Positions 1-7,427 of a stretch of 64,000 nucleotides of DNA are shown here, one piece after another; position 1 is the first letter of the stretch, and every line of letters starts with the position of its first letter. A model generated the notes under the pieces. It searched no databases. It worked only from the letters and a program-made list of their open reading frames with translations, and was not told the origin of the DNA. The stretch lies in NCBI RefSeq assembly GCF_042678185.1, contig NZ_JBHUDQ010000016.1; one strand, given 5' to 3'. Made by a program: the position numbers and the translations under genes. Source of the DNA: Ramlibacter ginsenosidimutans (lineage in GTDB: Bacteria > Pseudomonadota > Gammaproteobacteria > Burkholderiales > Burkholderiaceae_C).

Positions 1-439
1 GACCTTCCGGTGCGAACTCGGGCACGATGCGCGTCACCGTGCGGCCCGCGCCTTCCAGTGCTTGCAGGGCCTGGCGCAACCACGCACGGTCGCAAGCCGC
101 GACCCAGGCCGGCGCGCCGCCGCGCGCGCCGGGCTCCAGCGCGAGATGCACGGCATCAGGGTCGTCCAGCAACTGCTCTTCCAGCAGGCCTTCGAGGGCG
201 GCGCGCAGTCGCGGCGTGCCGGGCGCCAGGCCCTTGGGCAGCTCGACGCGATGCCAGGACACGGCCTCCACCGGCAGCAAGGCCACGATCTCCGCGCCCG
301 CGCCGCGCGGGACGGGCAGCAGGGCGGCGGGAGCGCGACCGTGGTCGGCCGGCGTGCGGCCGTCCTCGGTCAGGGCGAAACCCCATTCGGTCGCACCGGT
401 GACCGGGCCAGCAGGCAGTGAAACGACAAGCGTACTCAT
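1..439 (-). CDS. gspL: Type II secretion protein GspL, N-terminal part (cut by window start)
   Basis: GspL is the inner-membrane platform protein of the type II secretion system; its actin-like cytoplasmic domain recruits the ATPase GspE. Only about 146 N-terminal residues are in the window, beginning MSTLVVSLPAG at the ATG at 439 and running off the left edge. They match the cytoplasmic domain: an acidic stretch (LEGLLEEQLLDDPDAVHLAL) and a WVAACDRAWLRQ segment are typical of GspL. It lies 52 bases downstream of gspK in the same direction, the normal gspK-gspL order. The transmembrane and periplasmic parts are not visible. Confidence 0.85.
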   Translation of the reverse strand, partial: MSTLVVSLPAGPVTGATEWGFALTEDGRTPADHGRAPAALLPVPRGAGAEIVALLPVEAVSWHRVELPKGLAPGTPRLRAALEGLLEEQLLDDPDAVHLALEPGARGGAPAWVAACDRAWLRQALQALEGAGRTVTRIVPEFAPEG

Positions 440-491
440 GGACTGCGGCGGATTGTAGGTGCGGGTGGGCGTTGCGGTGGGCGGGCGGCGA

Positions 492-1475
492 TCAAGGGGG
501 ATTCGTGTTCGCAGCGGCAGGCAGGCCCTGGAAGGCCGTGCGCTCGCGCTGCAGGGTGAGCACGGAGCGGCCGTTGCGCTGGACCAGCGAGCGCTCCTCG
601 ACCACGACGTCGCCATCCATGCGCAGCCGGCCGCGCACCTCGAAGTAGTTCGTGTCGACCGACGCCCCGGTGGCGTCGAACCTGGCGGCCTGCACGATCT
701 TCGCCGGGTCGGTGATCGCGCGGAAGTGTTGCTGCTCGCGCGCGGTCACCAGCGTCTTCGCATCGGCCAGGCTGAGGTCGCGGCCCACCGCGTAGATCAC
801 TTCGGCCGGCGCGGTGTTCAGGTTCACCCGCGTGGAGGCCGAAGGCAGGATGGTCACGTAGGGCGCAAGCGCCACGATCACGTCCTTGGGCACGCCCAGC
901 CAGGCGAGCTGCTCGATGCGCTGCGGCATCAAGGGCGCGAGCGAGGCGTTGCGGTTGTCGACGCTGATGTCGGCGGCAAAGCGCAGGTTCTCGGCCAGCT
1001 TCGCGAGCTCCGTCTGCGGCAGCCCGAGCACGTCGAACAGCCGGCCGAAGGTCAGCATCCAGGCCTGGTTGATCGAGCCGGCCTGGACCAGGCACGCGAG
1101 GTTGAGCTTGGCCTGCTGGTCGGTGATTTCGCCCGACAGGAACACGTCATCCGCGTCGCTGGCCGCCGCGTCCATCGTGTTGTTCTGGTCGGCGGCGAGG
1201 AAGGTGGACAGGCGTGCTTCCTTCAGCGGCACCGCCCAGGGCTCCGACAGGTAGTCGGTGCGGTCCGAGTTGAAGTCCTCGCGCAGGATCAGCCGGGCCC
1301 AGTCGAGCGCGCCGGTGAGGATCCAGCCCGCCTGCACGCGGCTGCGGTCCGCGGTCTCGATTTCCACGCTGCGCCACTGGCGCCACAGCGCGGCTGCGGC
1401 GAAGCTCGCCACCAGCGTGACCGTGAGCATGGCCACGAGCAGCGCGGCCCCGGCTTGGCGTCGATGCAGCTTCAT
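492..1475 (-). CDS. gspK: Type II secretion minor pseudopilin GspK
   Basis: GspK caps the type II pseudopilus tip with GspI and GspJ. The 327-residue product is the usual size for GspK, much larger than the other pseudopilins. The N-terminus MKLHRRQAGAALLVAML lacks the Glu at position 5 of the mature pilin, as expected for GspK, and is followed by a hydrophobic helix. The body contains the helix-hairpin-helix-like segment VNLNTAPAEVIYAVG common in GspK. The ATG at 1475 overlaps the gspJ stop as ATGA, indicating translational coupling. Confidence 0.93.
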   Translation of the reverse strand: MKLHRRQAGAALLVAMLTVTLVASFAAAALWRQWRSVEIETADRSRVQAGWILTGALDWARLILREDFNSDRTDYLSEPWAVPLKEARLSTFLAADQNNTMDAAASDADDVFLSGEITDQQAKLNLACLVQAGSINQAWMLTFGRLFDVLGLPQTELAKLAENLRFAADISVDNRNASLAPLMPQRIEQLAWLGVPKDVIVALAPYVTILPSASTRVNLNTAPAEVIYAVGRDLSLADAKTLVTAREQQHFRAITDPAKIVQAARFDATGASVDTNYFEVRGRLRMDGDVVVEERSLVQRNGRSVLTLQRERTAFQGLPAAANTNPP

Positions 1476-2176
1476 GGCGTGAGCGTCGGGCGCATCCAGT
1501 CGCGCAGCAGTTGTCCCGACAAGGCCTGTCCCGGCGGGATCTGCAGGATCAGGCGAACGCCGTCGGGCAGGGTGCCGGCCGATGGCGTGGCGGCAGTCGT
1601 CTTCGACACGACCGCCGCCGTGGTGCTGCTGTCCATGCCGGTGCCGGCGAGTGCACCGGAGCTGCCCGCATCGGTCGACTGCGGATTGGTCCAGGCGTTC
1701 TCGCGGAAGTAGAAGACCTGCCAGTCCGCCAGCGGCGTGATCGCCACTTCGTGCTGGCGCATCGCGTCGCTCGGGGCCTGCGCCCATCGGTCGGCCTCGG
1801 CCCACGCGCCATCCAGCTCGCCGCGGGTGGTGATCGGGTTGGATTCCCAGCGGCGCCACTGCCCGTCGCGCAGCGCCCAGCCGACGACGCGAATGCCGTC
1901 GCCCGCAGCCATGCTGCTGTGGCGGGTCAGGCGCAGCACGCGGCCGTTCCACTGCAGCCCGGGTGTGGGCGGAAACGTGGTGATCGCATCGAGGTCGGCG
2001 GTCCATTGAGCCAGCCCCGTCTGCAAGGCCAGCACCTGGTCGGAGTGGGCTTCGGTCTGCTGGCGCGCCTTCATCATGCCGTCCAGCCCGCGCCAGCTGA
2101 GAGCCGCGAGCAAGGCCAGGACGAACAGGGCGACCAGCAGTTCGACCAGCGTGAAGCCGCGTGCGCGCCGCATCAT
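1472..2176 (-). CDS. gspJ: Type II secretion minor pseudopilin GspJ
   Basis: GspJ is a minor pseudopilin of the tip complex. The 234-residue product starts MMRRARGFTLVELLVALFVL: a short basic leader, the prepilin-peptidase site G/F, Glu at mature position 5 and a hydrophobic helix. Its length fits GspJ rather than GspI or GspH. The first of two adjacent ATG codons (2176) overlaps the gspI stop as TGATG; the second (2173) is an alternative start. The body is of low complexity near residues 180-205 (Ser/Thr/Ala-rich). Confidence 0.92.
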   Translation of the reverse strand: MMRRARGFTLVELLVALFVLALLAALSWRGLDGMMKARQQTEAHSDQVLALQTGLAQWTADLDAITTFPPTPGLQWNGRVLRLTRHSSMAAGDGIRVVGWALRDGQWRRWESNPITTRGELDGAWAEADRWAQAPSDAMRQHEVAITPLADWQVFYFRENAWTNPQSTDAGSSGALAGTGMDSSTTAAVVSKTTAATPSAGTLPDGVRLILQIPPGQALSGQLLRDWMRPTLTP

Positions 2177-2553
2177 CAGTAGCGCCCCATCACCGTGGAC
2201 AGACGCAGGACGGAATAAGGGCCTGCGAAGACCTGCGCGTCGACGCGGCGGAAGTTGGGGTTCGGCGTCGGCGAGACCTTCAGGCGCACGAGGAACGCCT
2301 GTCCGGCCTCCTCGCAGGCCTGGTCGCTGTCGCCCACGGAAGGCAGCTGCCGCGAGAGCTTGATGCGCACCAGTTCGTTTTCCGCGCACATGTGGGCGAG
2401 CAGCACGTCCGACTGCCGCTGCGCGTTGCTGGTGAGCGCGGCACTCGCCTTGAGGCCGGCAACGAGCGCGATCGCGACGATGCCCAGGGCGACCAGCACC
2501 TCCACGAGGGTGAAGCCGCGGCTGCGCCGGCGGGGAGTGCGCACCGGTCTCAT
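2176..2553 (-). CDS. gspI: Type II secretion minor pseudopilin GspI
   Basis: The 125-residue protein has the leader and cleavage motif RRSRGFTLVEVLVALGIV with Glu5 and an N-terminal hydrophobic helix, and the length typical of GspI, the organiser of the GspI-J-K tip. The ATG at 2553 is preceded by a GAAGGT Shine-Dalgarno-like stretch that belongs to the 58-bp repeat at 2557-2614. An in-frame ATG inside that repeat (2613) overlaps the gspH stop and would add 20 residues; I prefer 2553 because the pseudopilin leader is then of normal length. Confidence 0.92.
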   Translation of the reverse strand: MRPVRTPRRRSRGFTLVEVLVALGIVAIALVAGLKASAALTSNAQRQSDVLLAHMCAENELVRIKLSRQLPSVGDSDQACEEAGQAFLVRLKVSPTPNPNFRRVDAQVFAGPYSVLRLSTVMGRY

Positions 2554-2556
2554 TGC

Positions 2557-2614
2557 AGTACCTTCGTGCTGCGCACTGCGGTATTCGCCCTTGGGACGGC
2601 CCGGCGGGCTCATG
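2557..2614 (-). repeat. 58-bp interspersed repeat, copy 1 (gspH-gspI junction)
   Basis: This 58-base segment recurs at 54389-54446 with only two differences. Read on the minus strand it starts CATGAGCCCGCCGGGCCG and ends GAAGGTACT. Its ATG overlaps the TGA stop of gspH (ATGA), it is open in frame through to the gspI start, and it would encode MSPPGRPKGEYRSAQHEGT. The end of the element supplies the likely ribosome-binding site of gspI. From memory, near-identical sequence and peptide occur widely in Comamonadaceae genomes; that is recollection, not a search result. Confidence 0.85.
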
Positions 2615-3071
2615 GCTGCTCCGTGCTGACGGCGAAGGGACGCAGGCCGTCGGTGGCGACGCGCACGGCGTGGTCGGGGTGGTCTGCGCTGGCCAGCACC
2701 ACGGACTGCGGCCCGATCACGGGATCGGGGCCCAGCACCAGCACGCGCCCGCCGACCACCTGCGTGTCGTCCTGCAGCCATTCGTGCGGCAGCGCTTCGC
2801 GGGGCAGGCCTTCGAAATGGAAGCCGTGTTCGTCGGCGACCCAGCGCACCGGTTGCCCGCTCAGGCGCGAGCGGGCCCGCGCCGATTCGAGCAGCGCGCT
2901 CAGGCGTTGCGCCTCGCGGTCCAGCGAAGCGCTGCTGCCGTCGCGCAGGGCGAAGGCCACGCCGGCCGAGGCGATCGCGATGATCGCGACCACGACCAGC
3001 AGCTCGATCAGCGTGAAGCCGGCGGCGCGCAGGCCGCGGCGGCGCTTATTGCCAGGAGCCGATGTCCGCAT
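2610..3071 (-). CDS. gspH: Type II secretion minor pseudopilin GspH
   Basis: GspH is the minor pseudopilin linking the GspI-J-K tip to the GspG filament. The product (153 residues from the ATG at 3071) has the class III leader LRAAGFTLIELLVVVAIIA with Glu at mature position 5, preceded by the basic stretch NKRRRG. A longer start at 3086 (MARARM...) is possible; both starts lie inside the end of gspG, so the two genes overlap by 26-41 bases. The stop at 2610 coincides with the boundary of the 58-bp repeat. Confidence 0.9.
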   Translation of the reverse strand: MRTSAPGNKRRRGLRAAGFTLIELLVVVAIIAIASAGVAFALRDGSSASLDREAQRLSALLESARARSRLSGQPVRWVADEHGFHFEGLPREALPHEWLQDDTQVVGGRVLVLGPDPVIGPQSVVLASADHPDHAVRVATDGLRPFAVSTEQP

Positions 3072-3489
3072 TCTTGCCCTCGCCACCCGACTGGCCGTCG
3101 GCGCCGAAGGACATCACATCGACCTCGCCCTTCACGCCGGGGTTGAGGTACTGATAGGGGTGGCCCCAGGGATCCGTGGGCAGCTTGTCCAGGTAAGGTT
3201 TCCAGTTGGGCGGGGTGGGCGGGGCGGTCGGCTTGGTCACCAGCGACTGCAGGCCCTGTTCGCTCGTGGGGTAGCGCTGGTTGTCGAGCTTGTACAGCTT
3301 GAGCGCCTGCATCAGGTTGTTGACGTCGGTGCGGGCGGCGGTGACCCGCGCGTCTTCCGCGCGTTCCAGCACGTTGGGGACGATGAGGGCCGCGAGCACA
3401 CCGATGATGACCAGCACCACCATCAGTTCGATGAGCGTGAAGCCGCGCGCTCGGCGGCGGGAGGAGGGGATCGATCGCATCGGTTCCAT
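3046..3489 (-). CDS. gspG: Type II secretion major pseudopilin GspG
   Basis: GspG polymerises into the type II pseudopilus. The 147-residue product has the leader RRRARGFTLIELMVVLVIIG (G/F cleavage, Glu5), a long hydrophobic helix, and the diagnostic C-terminal segments NNLMQALKLYKLDNQRYPT, DPWGHPYQYLNPG and DVMSFGADG, the last forming the calcium-binding loop region. It is first in the gspGHIJKL operon. The ATG at 3489 is only 12 bases from the divergent gspC start, so a second ATG at 3480 is also worth considering. Confidence 0.95.
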   Translation of the reverse strand: MEPMRSIPSSRRRARGFTLIELMVVLVIIGVLAALIVPNVLERAEDARVTAARTDVNNLMQALKLYKLDNQRYPTSEQGLQSLVTKPTAPPTPPNWKPYLDKLPTDPWGHPYQYLNPGVKGEVDVMSFGADGQSGGEGKNADIGSWQ

Positions 3490-3495
3490 GATAAT
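3490..3495 (+). promoter_or_regulatory. Candidate -10 box for a leaderless gspC transcript
   Basis: GATAAT lies with its last base seven positions upstream of the gspC ATG at 3502, so a transcript started at the usual distance would begin at the A of the start codon. No Shine-Dalgarno sequence precedes gspC and no convincing -35 box is visible. The same arrangement occurs in front of tal (18220-18225). Confidence 0.4.
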
Positions 3496-3501
3496 CGCCC
3501 C

Positions 3502-4170
3502 ATGTTGACTTCCATTCCGGCTGCCTGGACCGTGCGTGGCGCGAGCTTCGCGCTCTGGGCGCTCGCCGGGGCCAGCGCCGTGGCGTGGGGTCTCAAGCTC
3601 AGCGGCAACCCTTACGCCGTCACGGTGCCGCCGTCGCCCGCGCGCCAGGTCGCGGCGGTGGACCCGGCCGCGCTCGCGCGCTTGCTCGGCGGCACACCGG
3701 CCGCCACCGGCGCGCCGATGACGGCGCCCAGCCTCGCCAGCCGCTTCCAGCTGCTAGGCGTCGCGGCCGGCGCGCACTCGGGCCGCGGTGCGGCCGTGAT
3801 CTCCGTCGACGGCAAGCCGGCGCGGTCCTATCGCGTCGGCGCCACGCTGGAAGAAGGCATCGTGCTGCAGGCCGTCCACGGCCGCGAGGCCGAGCTGGGC
3901 GCGCCGGGGCGCAACGAACCGCTGGTGGTGCTGCAAGTGCCGGCGCTGAAGATGGAGTCCGTGCAGGCCGGCACGACCGCGACCGGGTCCGCGCCCGCGG
4001 CCCCGGCGTTCTCCGCGCCGGCCGCTCCAGTCTTCGCCCCGCCGGCTGAAGCACCGGCCGCTCCGTCCCTCGCCGCGCCAGCCAGCGAGCCCACGCCTGC
4101 GGCCTCCAACGCGCCCACCGTCCCGCCCGGCACGGCGCCCGTGCTCTCGCCGCGCGCTCGGGGCGGTTAG
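3502..4170 (+). CDS. gspC: Type II secretion system protein GspC
   Basis: GspC is the inner-membrane protein that couples the platform to the secretin GspD. The 222-residue product has a short N-terminus, one membrane segment (about residues 13-32) and a homology-region domain (SRFQLLGVAAGAHSGRGAA to GVAYR-like GKPARSYRVGATLEEGIVL) typical of GspC/PulC. The C-terminus from about residue 155 is a low-complexity Ala/Pro stretch with no PDZ domain visible. The gene is transcribed away from gspG; a reversed gspC beside gspG is the arrangement known from Burkholderia gsp loci. Its TAG stop interlocks with the ilvA stop on the other strand. Confidence 0.88.
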   Translation: MLTSIPAAWTVRGASFALWALAGASAVAWGLKLSGNPYAVTVPPSPARQVAAVDPAALARLLGGTPAATGAPMTAPSLASRFQLLGVAAGAHSGRGAAVISVDGKPARSYRVGATLEEGIVLQAVHGREAELGAPGRNEPLVVLQVPALKMESVQAGTTATGSAPAAPAFSAPAAPVFAPPAEAPAAPSLAAPASEPTPAASNAPTVPPGTAPVLSPRARGG

Positions 4171-5729
4171 CCGGCGGACGCGCCAGGGGCGCGCAGGAAC
4201 AGCCGGTACACGGGGTTCCCGGTCTCTTCCACGCAGGGATAGCCGAGCGCGTCGAGGAAGGCCTGGAAGGCCTTGTCTTCGCTCTTGGGCACCTGCAGGC
4301 CGACCAGGATGCGACCGTAGTCCGCGCCCTGGTTGCGGTAGTGGAACAGCGAGATGTTCCAGTTGGGCCGCATGTTCGAGAGGAATTTCATCAGCGCGCC
4401 GGGCCGCTCCGGAAAGATGAAGCGCAGCAGGCGCTCGTCGCCGGCCAGCGGCGACGGCCCGCCGACCATGTGGCGGATGTGCTCCTTGGCGAGCTCGTCG
4501 TGCGTGAGGTCCAGCGCCTCGAAGCCGTGCCGCGTGAAGTTGGCCGCGATGCGCGCCGACTCGCCCTTGCCGTGCGTGGTGAGGCCGACGAACACGTGGG
4601 CCTGCTGCGCGTCGCTGATGCGGTAGTTGAACTCGGTGACGTTGCGCGGGCCGCCGGGCAGCGTGCCTATCAACTCGCAGAAGCGCCGGAAGCTGCCGCG
4701 TTCCTCGGGGATCGTCACGGCGAACAGGGCCTCCCGTTCCTCGCCGACCTCGGCGCGCTCGGCGACGAAGCGCAGGCGGTCGAAATTCATGTTCGCGCCG
4801 CACAGGATGGCCGCATAGGTCTCGCCGCGCGTGCGGTGTTCGGCCACGTACTGCTTGATCGCGGCGACCGCCAGCGCACCCGCCGGCTCCACGATGCTGC
4901 GCGTGTCGACGAAGACGTCCTTGATCGCGGCGCAGACGGCGTCGGTGTCGACCAGCATGAACTCGTCGACCAGCTGGCTGGCGATGCGGAAGGTCTCCTC
5001 GCCGACCAGCTTCACCGCCGTTCCGTCCGAAAACAGGCCCACGTCGCCCAGCGTCACGCGCTTCCTGGCGGCGACCGAGCGCGCCATGGCGTCCGAATCG
5101 CTCATCTGCACCCCGATCACCTTCACCTCGGGTCGCACCGACTTGATGTAGCTGGCCACGCCGGAGATCAGGCCGCCGCCGCCGATGGCGACGAAAACGG
5201 CGTCGAGCGGGCCCTGGTGCTGGCGCAGGATCTCCATGGCGATCGTGCCCTGGCCGGCGATCACGTCCGGATCATCGAAGGGATGCACGAAGGTGAGCTG
5301 GTCGCGCTCGCACAAGGCGTTGGCGTGTTCCGCGGCATCGGAATAGCTGTCGCCGTGCAGCACGACCTCGCCGCCGAGCGCCTTCACCGCTTCGACCTTC
5401 ACCTGCGGCGTGGTGATCGGCATCACGATCACCGCCCGCGCGCCCATCTTGTGCGCGGCCAGCGCCACGCCCTGCGCGTGGTTGCCGGCCGAGGCGCAGA
5501 TCACGCCGCGCTGCAGCTGCTCGGGCGTGAGGTGCGCCATCTTGTTGTAGGCGCCGCGCAGCTTGAAGCTGAAGACCGGCTGCTGGTCCTCGCGCTTGAG
5601 GAGCACCTTGTTGTGCAGGCGACGGCTGAGGTTGCGGGCAGGCTCGAGCGCGGACTCGACCGCCACGTCGTAGACGCGCGCCGTGAGGATCTTCTTGAGG
5701 TAGTCCTCCGGCTGCAGGTGTTTTTTCAT
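4167..5729 (-). CDS. ilvA: Threonine ammonia-lyase, biosynthetic (threonine deaminase)
   Basis: IlvA converts L-threonine to 2-oxobutanoate, the first committed step of isoleucine synthesis, in the cytoplasm with pyridoxal phosphate. The 520-residue product is the long biosynthetic form. The PLP lysine is Lys56 in SFKLRGAYNKM; the phosphate-binding loop IGGGGLISGVAS follows. Two ACT-like regulatory repeats occupy the last ~190 residues (FRRFCELIGTLPGGPRNVTE; LRFIFPERPGALMKFLSNM), which is where isoleucine and valine act in this family. The ATG at 5729 is chosen because the open frame upstream has no other good start. The leader contains a strong terminator-like hairpin at 5776-5808. Confidence 0.96.
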   Translation of the reverse strand: MKKHLQPEDYLKKILTARVYDVAVESALEPARNLSRRLHNKVLLKREDQQPVFSFKLRGAYNKMAHLTPEQLQRGVICASAGNHAQGVALAAHKMGARAVIVMPITTPQVKVEAVKALGGEVVLHGDSYSDAAEHANALCERDQLTFVHPFDDPDVIAGQGTIAMEILRQHQGPLDAVFVAIGGGGLISGVASYIKSVRPEVKVIGVQMSDSDAMARSVAARKRVTLGDVGLFSDGTAVKLVGEETFRIASQLVDEFMLVDTDAVCAAIKDVFVDTRSIVEPAGALAVAAIKQYVAEHRTRGETYAAILCGANMNFDRLRFVAERAEVGEEREALFAVTIPEERGSFRRFCELIGTLPGGPRNVTEFNYRISDAQQAHVFVGLTTHGKGESARIAANFTRHGFEALDLTHDELAKEHIRHMVGGPSPLAGDERLLRFIFPERPGALMKFLSNMRPNWNISLFHYRNQGADYGRILVGLQVPKSEDKAFQAFLDALGYPCVEETGNPVYRLFLRAPGASAG

Positions 5730-5775
5730 GACCCGGCAATCATAAGGAGCGCCGCCGTGGCGGCTCCGAAGTAAG

Positions 5776-5902
5776 AAAAAAGCCTCCGGTTCTTGCGAGC
5801 CGGAGGCTAAATCCACCAAAGGAGGGTGGAGGAGACAACTGGTGCGGCCGGCCCGCGCGAGGTGCGGCTACCGGTGGGTGCGTAGCGGAATCGCTATGCT
5901 GT
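5776..5902 (-). ncRNA. Candidate small RNA with anti-Shine-Dalgarno loops and intrinsic terminator (or ilvA attenuator)
   Basis: On the minus strand TATACT (5914-5909), with TTGTGC 19 bases upstream, predicts a start near 5902. The transcript would carry CTCCTCC and then a hairpin CCACC-CTCCTTT-GGTGG that shows an anti-Shine-Dalgarno sequence in its loop. It ends in a perfect 8-bp stem (5782-5789 with 5800-5807) followed by six U. The promoter, C-rich loops and terminator resemble small RNAs that mimic the 3' end of 16S rRNA; I recall an Rfam family called Betaproteobacteria toxic small RNA with such loops, but cannot test membership. Because ilvA starts 47 bases beyond the terminator, an attenuator role is the main alternative. 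Confidence 0.55.
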
Positions 5903-6007
5903 GAGGGCAGTATAGCGGGCTCTTTGCTGCATTGCACAAGCCCTGCCCGCGGTGGTGTCGCATTCGTGGCACGCGACGTCAGGGTGGTGACAGAACGAGG
6001 ACGAAAG

Positions 6008-6481
6008 ATGGAATGCACAGTGACGTGGACCGGTGCTGCCGGCACGCGATCGGGGATGGGATTCGTGGCGGAGACCGGCAGTGGCCACGTGCTTGCCATG
6101 GACGGTGCGCCCGATGAAGCGCGCCCGGAAAACGGCGGCCGCAACCTGGCGCCCCGGCCGATGGAGACGGTGCTCGCGGGCACCGGCGGGTGCACCGCCT
6201 ACGACGTGGTGCTGATCCTGAAGCGGGGCCGCCACGACGTCCGGGGCTGCTCCGTGCAGCTTACGGCGGAACGCGCGACGAGCGACCCGAAGGTGTTCAC
6301 GAAGATCCACATGCACTTCACCGTCCGCGGCCGCAAGCTGCAGGCGCCCGCCGTGGAGCGCGCCATCGCCATGAGCCACGAGAAGTACTGCTCGGCGAGT
6401 GCGATGCTCGCCAAGACGGCGGAGATGACGACCAGCTTCGATCTGATCGAAGACGACCGGGCGGGCCAGGACGCAGCCTGA
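6008..6481 (+). CDS. OsmC family protein (YhfA-like)
   Basis: OsmC-fold proteins reduce organic hydroperoxides through two cysteines. The 157-residue product has both candidate cysteines: Cys62 in ETVLAGTGGCTAYDV and Cys128 in AMSHEKYCSASAML. The spacing and sequence match the YhfA-like branch rather than Ohr; a true Ohr is at 55472-55891. The ATG at 6008 follows a weak GAAAG site. The stop lies 10 bases from the converging coq7 stop. Confidence 0.85.
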   Translation: MECTVTWTGAAGTRSGMGFVAETGSGHVLAMDGAPDEARPENGGRNLAPRPMETVLAGTGGCTAYDVVLILKRGRHDVRGCSVQLTAERATSDPKVFTKIHMHFTVRGRKLQAPAVERAIAMSHEKYCSASAMLAKTAEMTTSFDLIEDDRAGQDAA

Positions 6482-6491
6482 GAGGCCCGGT

Positions 6492-7109
6492 TCAGATGTA
6501 GTGCGCCGTGGTGGTCATCACCTTGGCCGCGGCACGCATGGCGGCCTTGACGGGTGCCGGCAGGTTCACCGCGCCGGCCGCCTGCGCCTGGTCCGCGTGC
6601 GCGGCTTCATCGGCCTTCATCTGCGCGACGATGGCGCGCGACGCGTGGTCCCCCGCGGGCAGGCGATCGAGATGCCCCTGCAGGTGCGCTTCCACCTGCC
6701 GCTCGGTCTCGACGATGAAACCCAGGCTCACGCGATCGCCCAGGCGTCCGGCGACCAGTCCGATCGCGAAAGCGCCCGCATACCAGAGCGGGTTCAACAC
6801 GGAAGGCCGCGCGCCGAGTTCGTCCAGCCGCGCCTGCGTCCACGCGAGGTGGTCCGTCTCTTCGCGCGCGGCGCGTTCCATGGAAGCGCGCAGTGCATCG
6901 TCGCGCGTCGCCAGCGCCTGCGCCGTGTAGAGCGCCTGCGCGCAGATTTCACCCACGTGGTTCACGCGCATGAGGGCGGCCGCGTGGCTGCGCTCCTGCG
7001 CCCCGAGGTGCGTCGCCTCCGCTGGAACCACCGGACACGCACGCGTGCCGCGCGGCTTGGCAAAGAGGGTGCGAAGCGCCTGGTCGCAGGCGCCGAGGAA
7101 GCGGTCCAT
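6492..7109 (-). CDS. coq7: 3-demethoxyubiquinol 3-hydroxylase Coq7
   Basis: Coq7 is a membrane-associated di-iron monooxygenase that adds the penultimate hydroxyl group in ubiquinone synthesis. The 205-residue product has the duplicated ferritin-like di-iron pattern: Glu54 in VNHVGEICAQ, EETDH at 83-87, a later Glu in FIVETERQVEAHL, and DEAAHADQA near residue 170. The central hydrophobic stretch LWYAGAFAIGLVAGRLG is the membrane-docking part. Length and motif order match bacterial Coq7. It is a single gene converging on the OsmC-like gene. Confidence 0.93.
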   Translation of the reverse strand: MDRFLGACDQALRTLFAKPRGTRACPVVPAEATHLGAQERSHAAALMRVNHVGEICAQALYTAQALATRDDALRASMERAAREETDHLAWTQARLDELGARPSVLNPLWYAGAFAIGLVAGRLGDRVSLGFIVETERQVEAHLQGHLDRLPAGDHASRAIVAQMKADEAAHADQAQAAGAVNLPAPVKAAMRAAAKVMTTTAHYI

Positions 7110-7427
7110 CGCCTGAGTTTACGAGCCCCTATCGCGCTCGGGGCGCGCGCGCATCGCCGTGGGATGTGCACGTTGCGCTTTTTGGTATGCGAAATGAAAC
7201 GAATCTCTGTTGCGCCGGTTCCACTCAGCTTTGGCAGTCATGTTGGCCCGTCGCAACGAAACGCGTCTTTACGGGCTAAATACTTTGCCCACGCCGAGGC
7301 GCTCTGGTGGAATAGCAACAACTTCCCAAAAGGAGGTTGGCCCGGGGATCCGGTGGGAACGCGAGCGTGCCTGCAATCGAAGACCCATACGCACCGGAGC
7401 CCTATGTTTAACCTTGGAGAAACTTGC
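7110..7427. other. Intergenic region between coq7 and the porin gene (318 bp)
   Basis: No gene is visible here. The region is divergent and must hold the promoters of both coq7 and the porin. It contains a comparatively AT-rich part around 7190-7310, but I could not pick out a convincing -35/-10 pair. The porin ribosome-binding site TTGGAGA lies at 7414-7420, seven bases before its ATG. Confidence 0.5.

Noticed and set aside
2161..3501. Plus-strand open frame running into gspC, which would make a 669-residue protein
   Set aside because: It runs antisense across gspG-gspI. The gspC product has a normal N-terminus and membrane segment from the ATG at 3502.
5730..5902. T-box or classical leader-peptide attenuator for ilvA
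   Set aside because: No T-box specifier or AGGGUGG-type core and no Ile/Val/Leu/Thr-rich leader peptide is visible; only the terminator hairpin supports attenuation.
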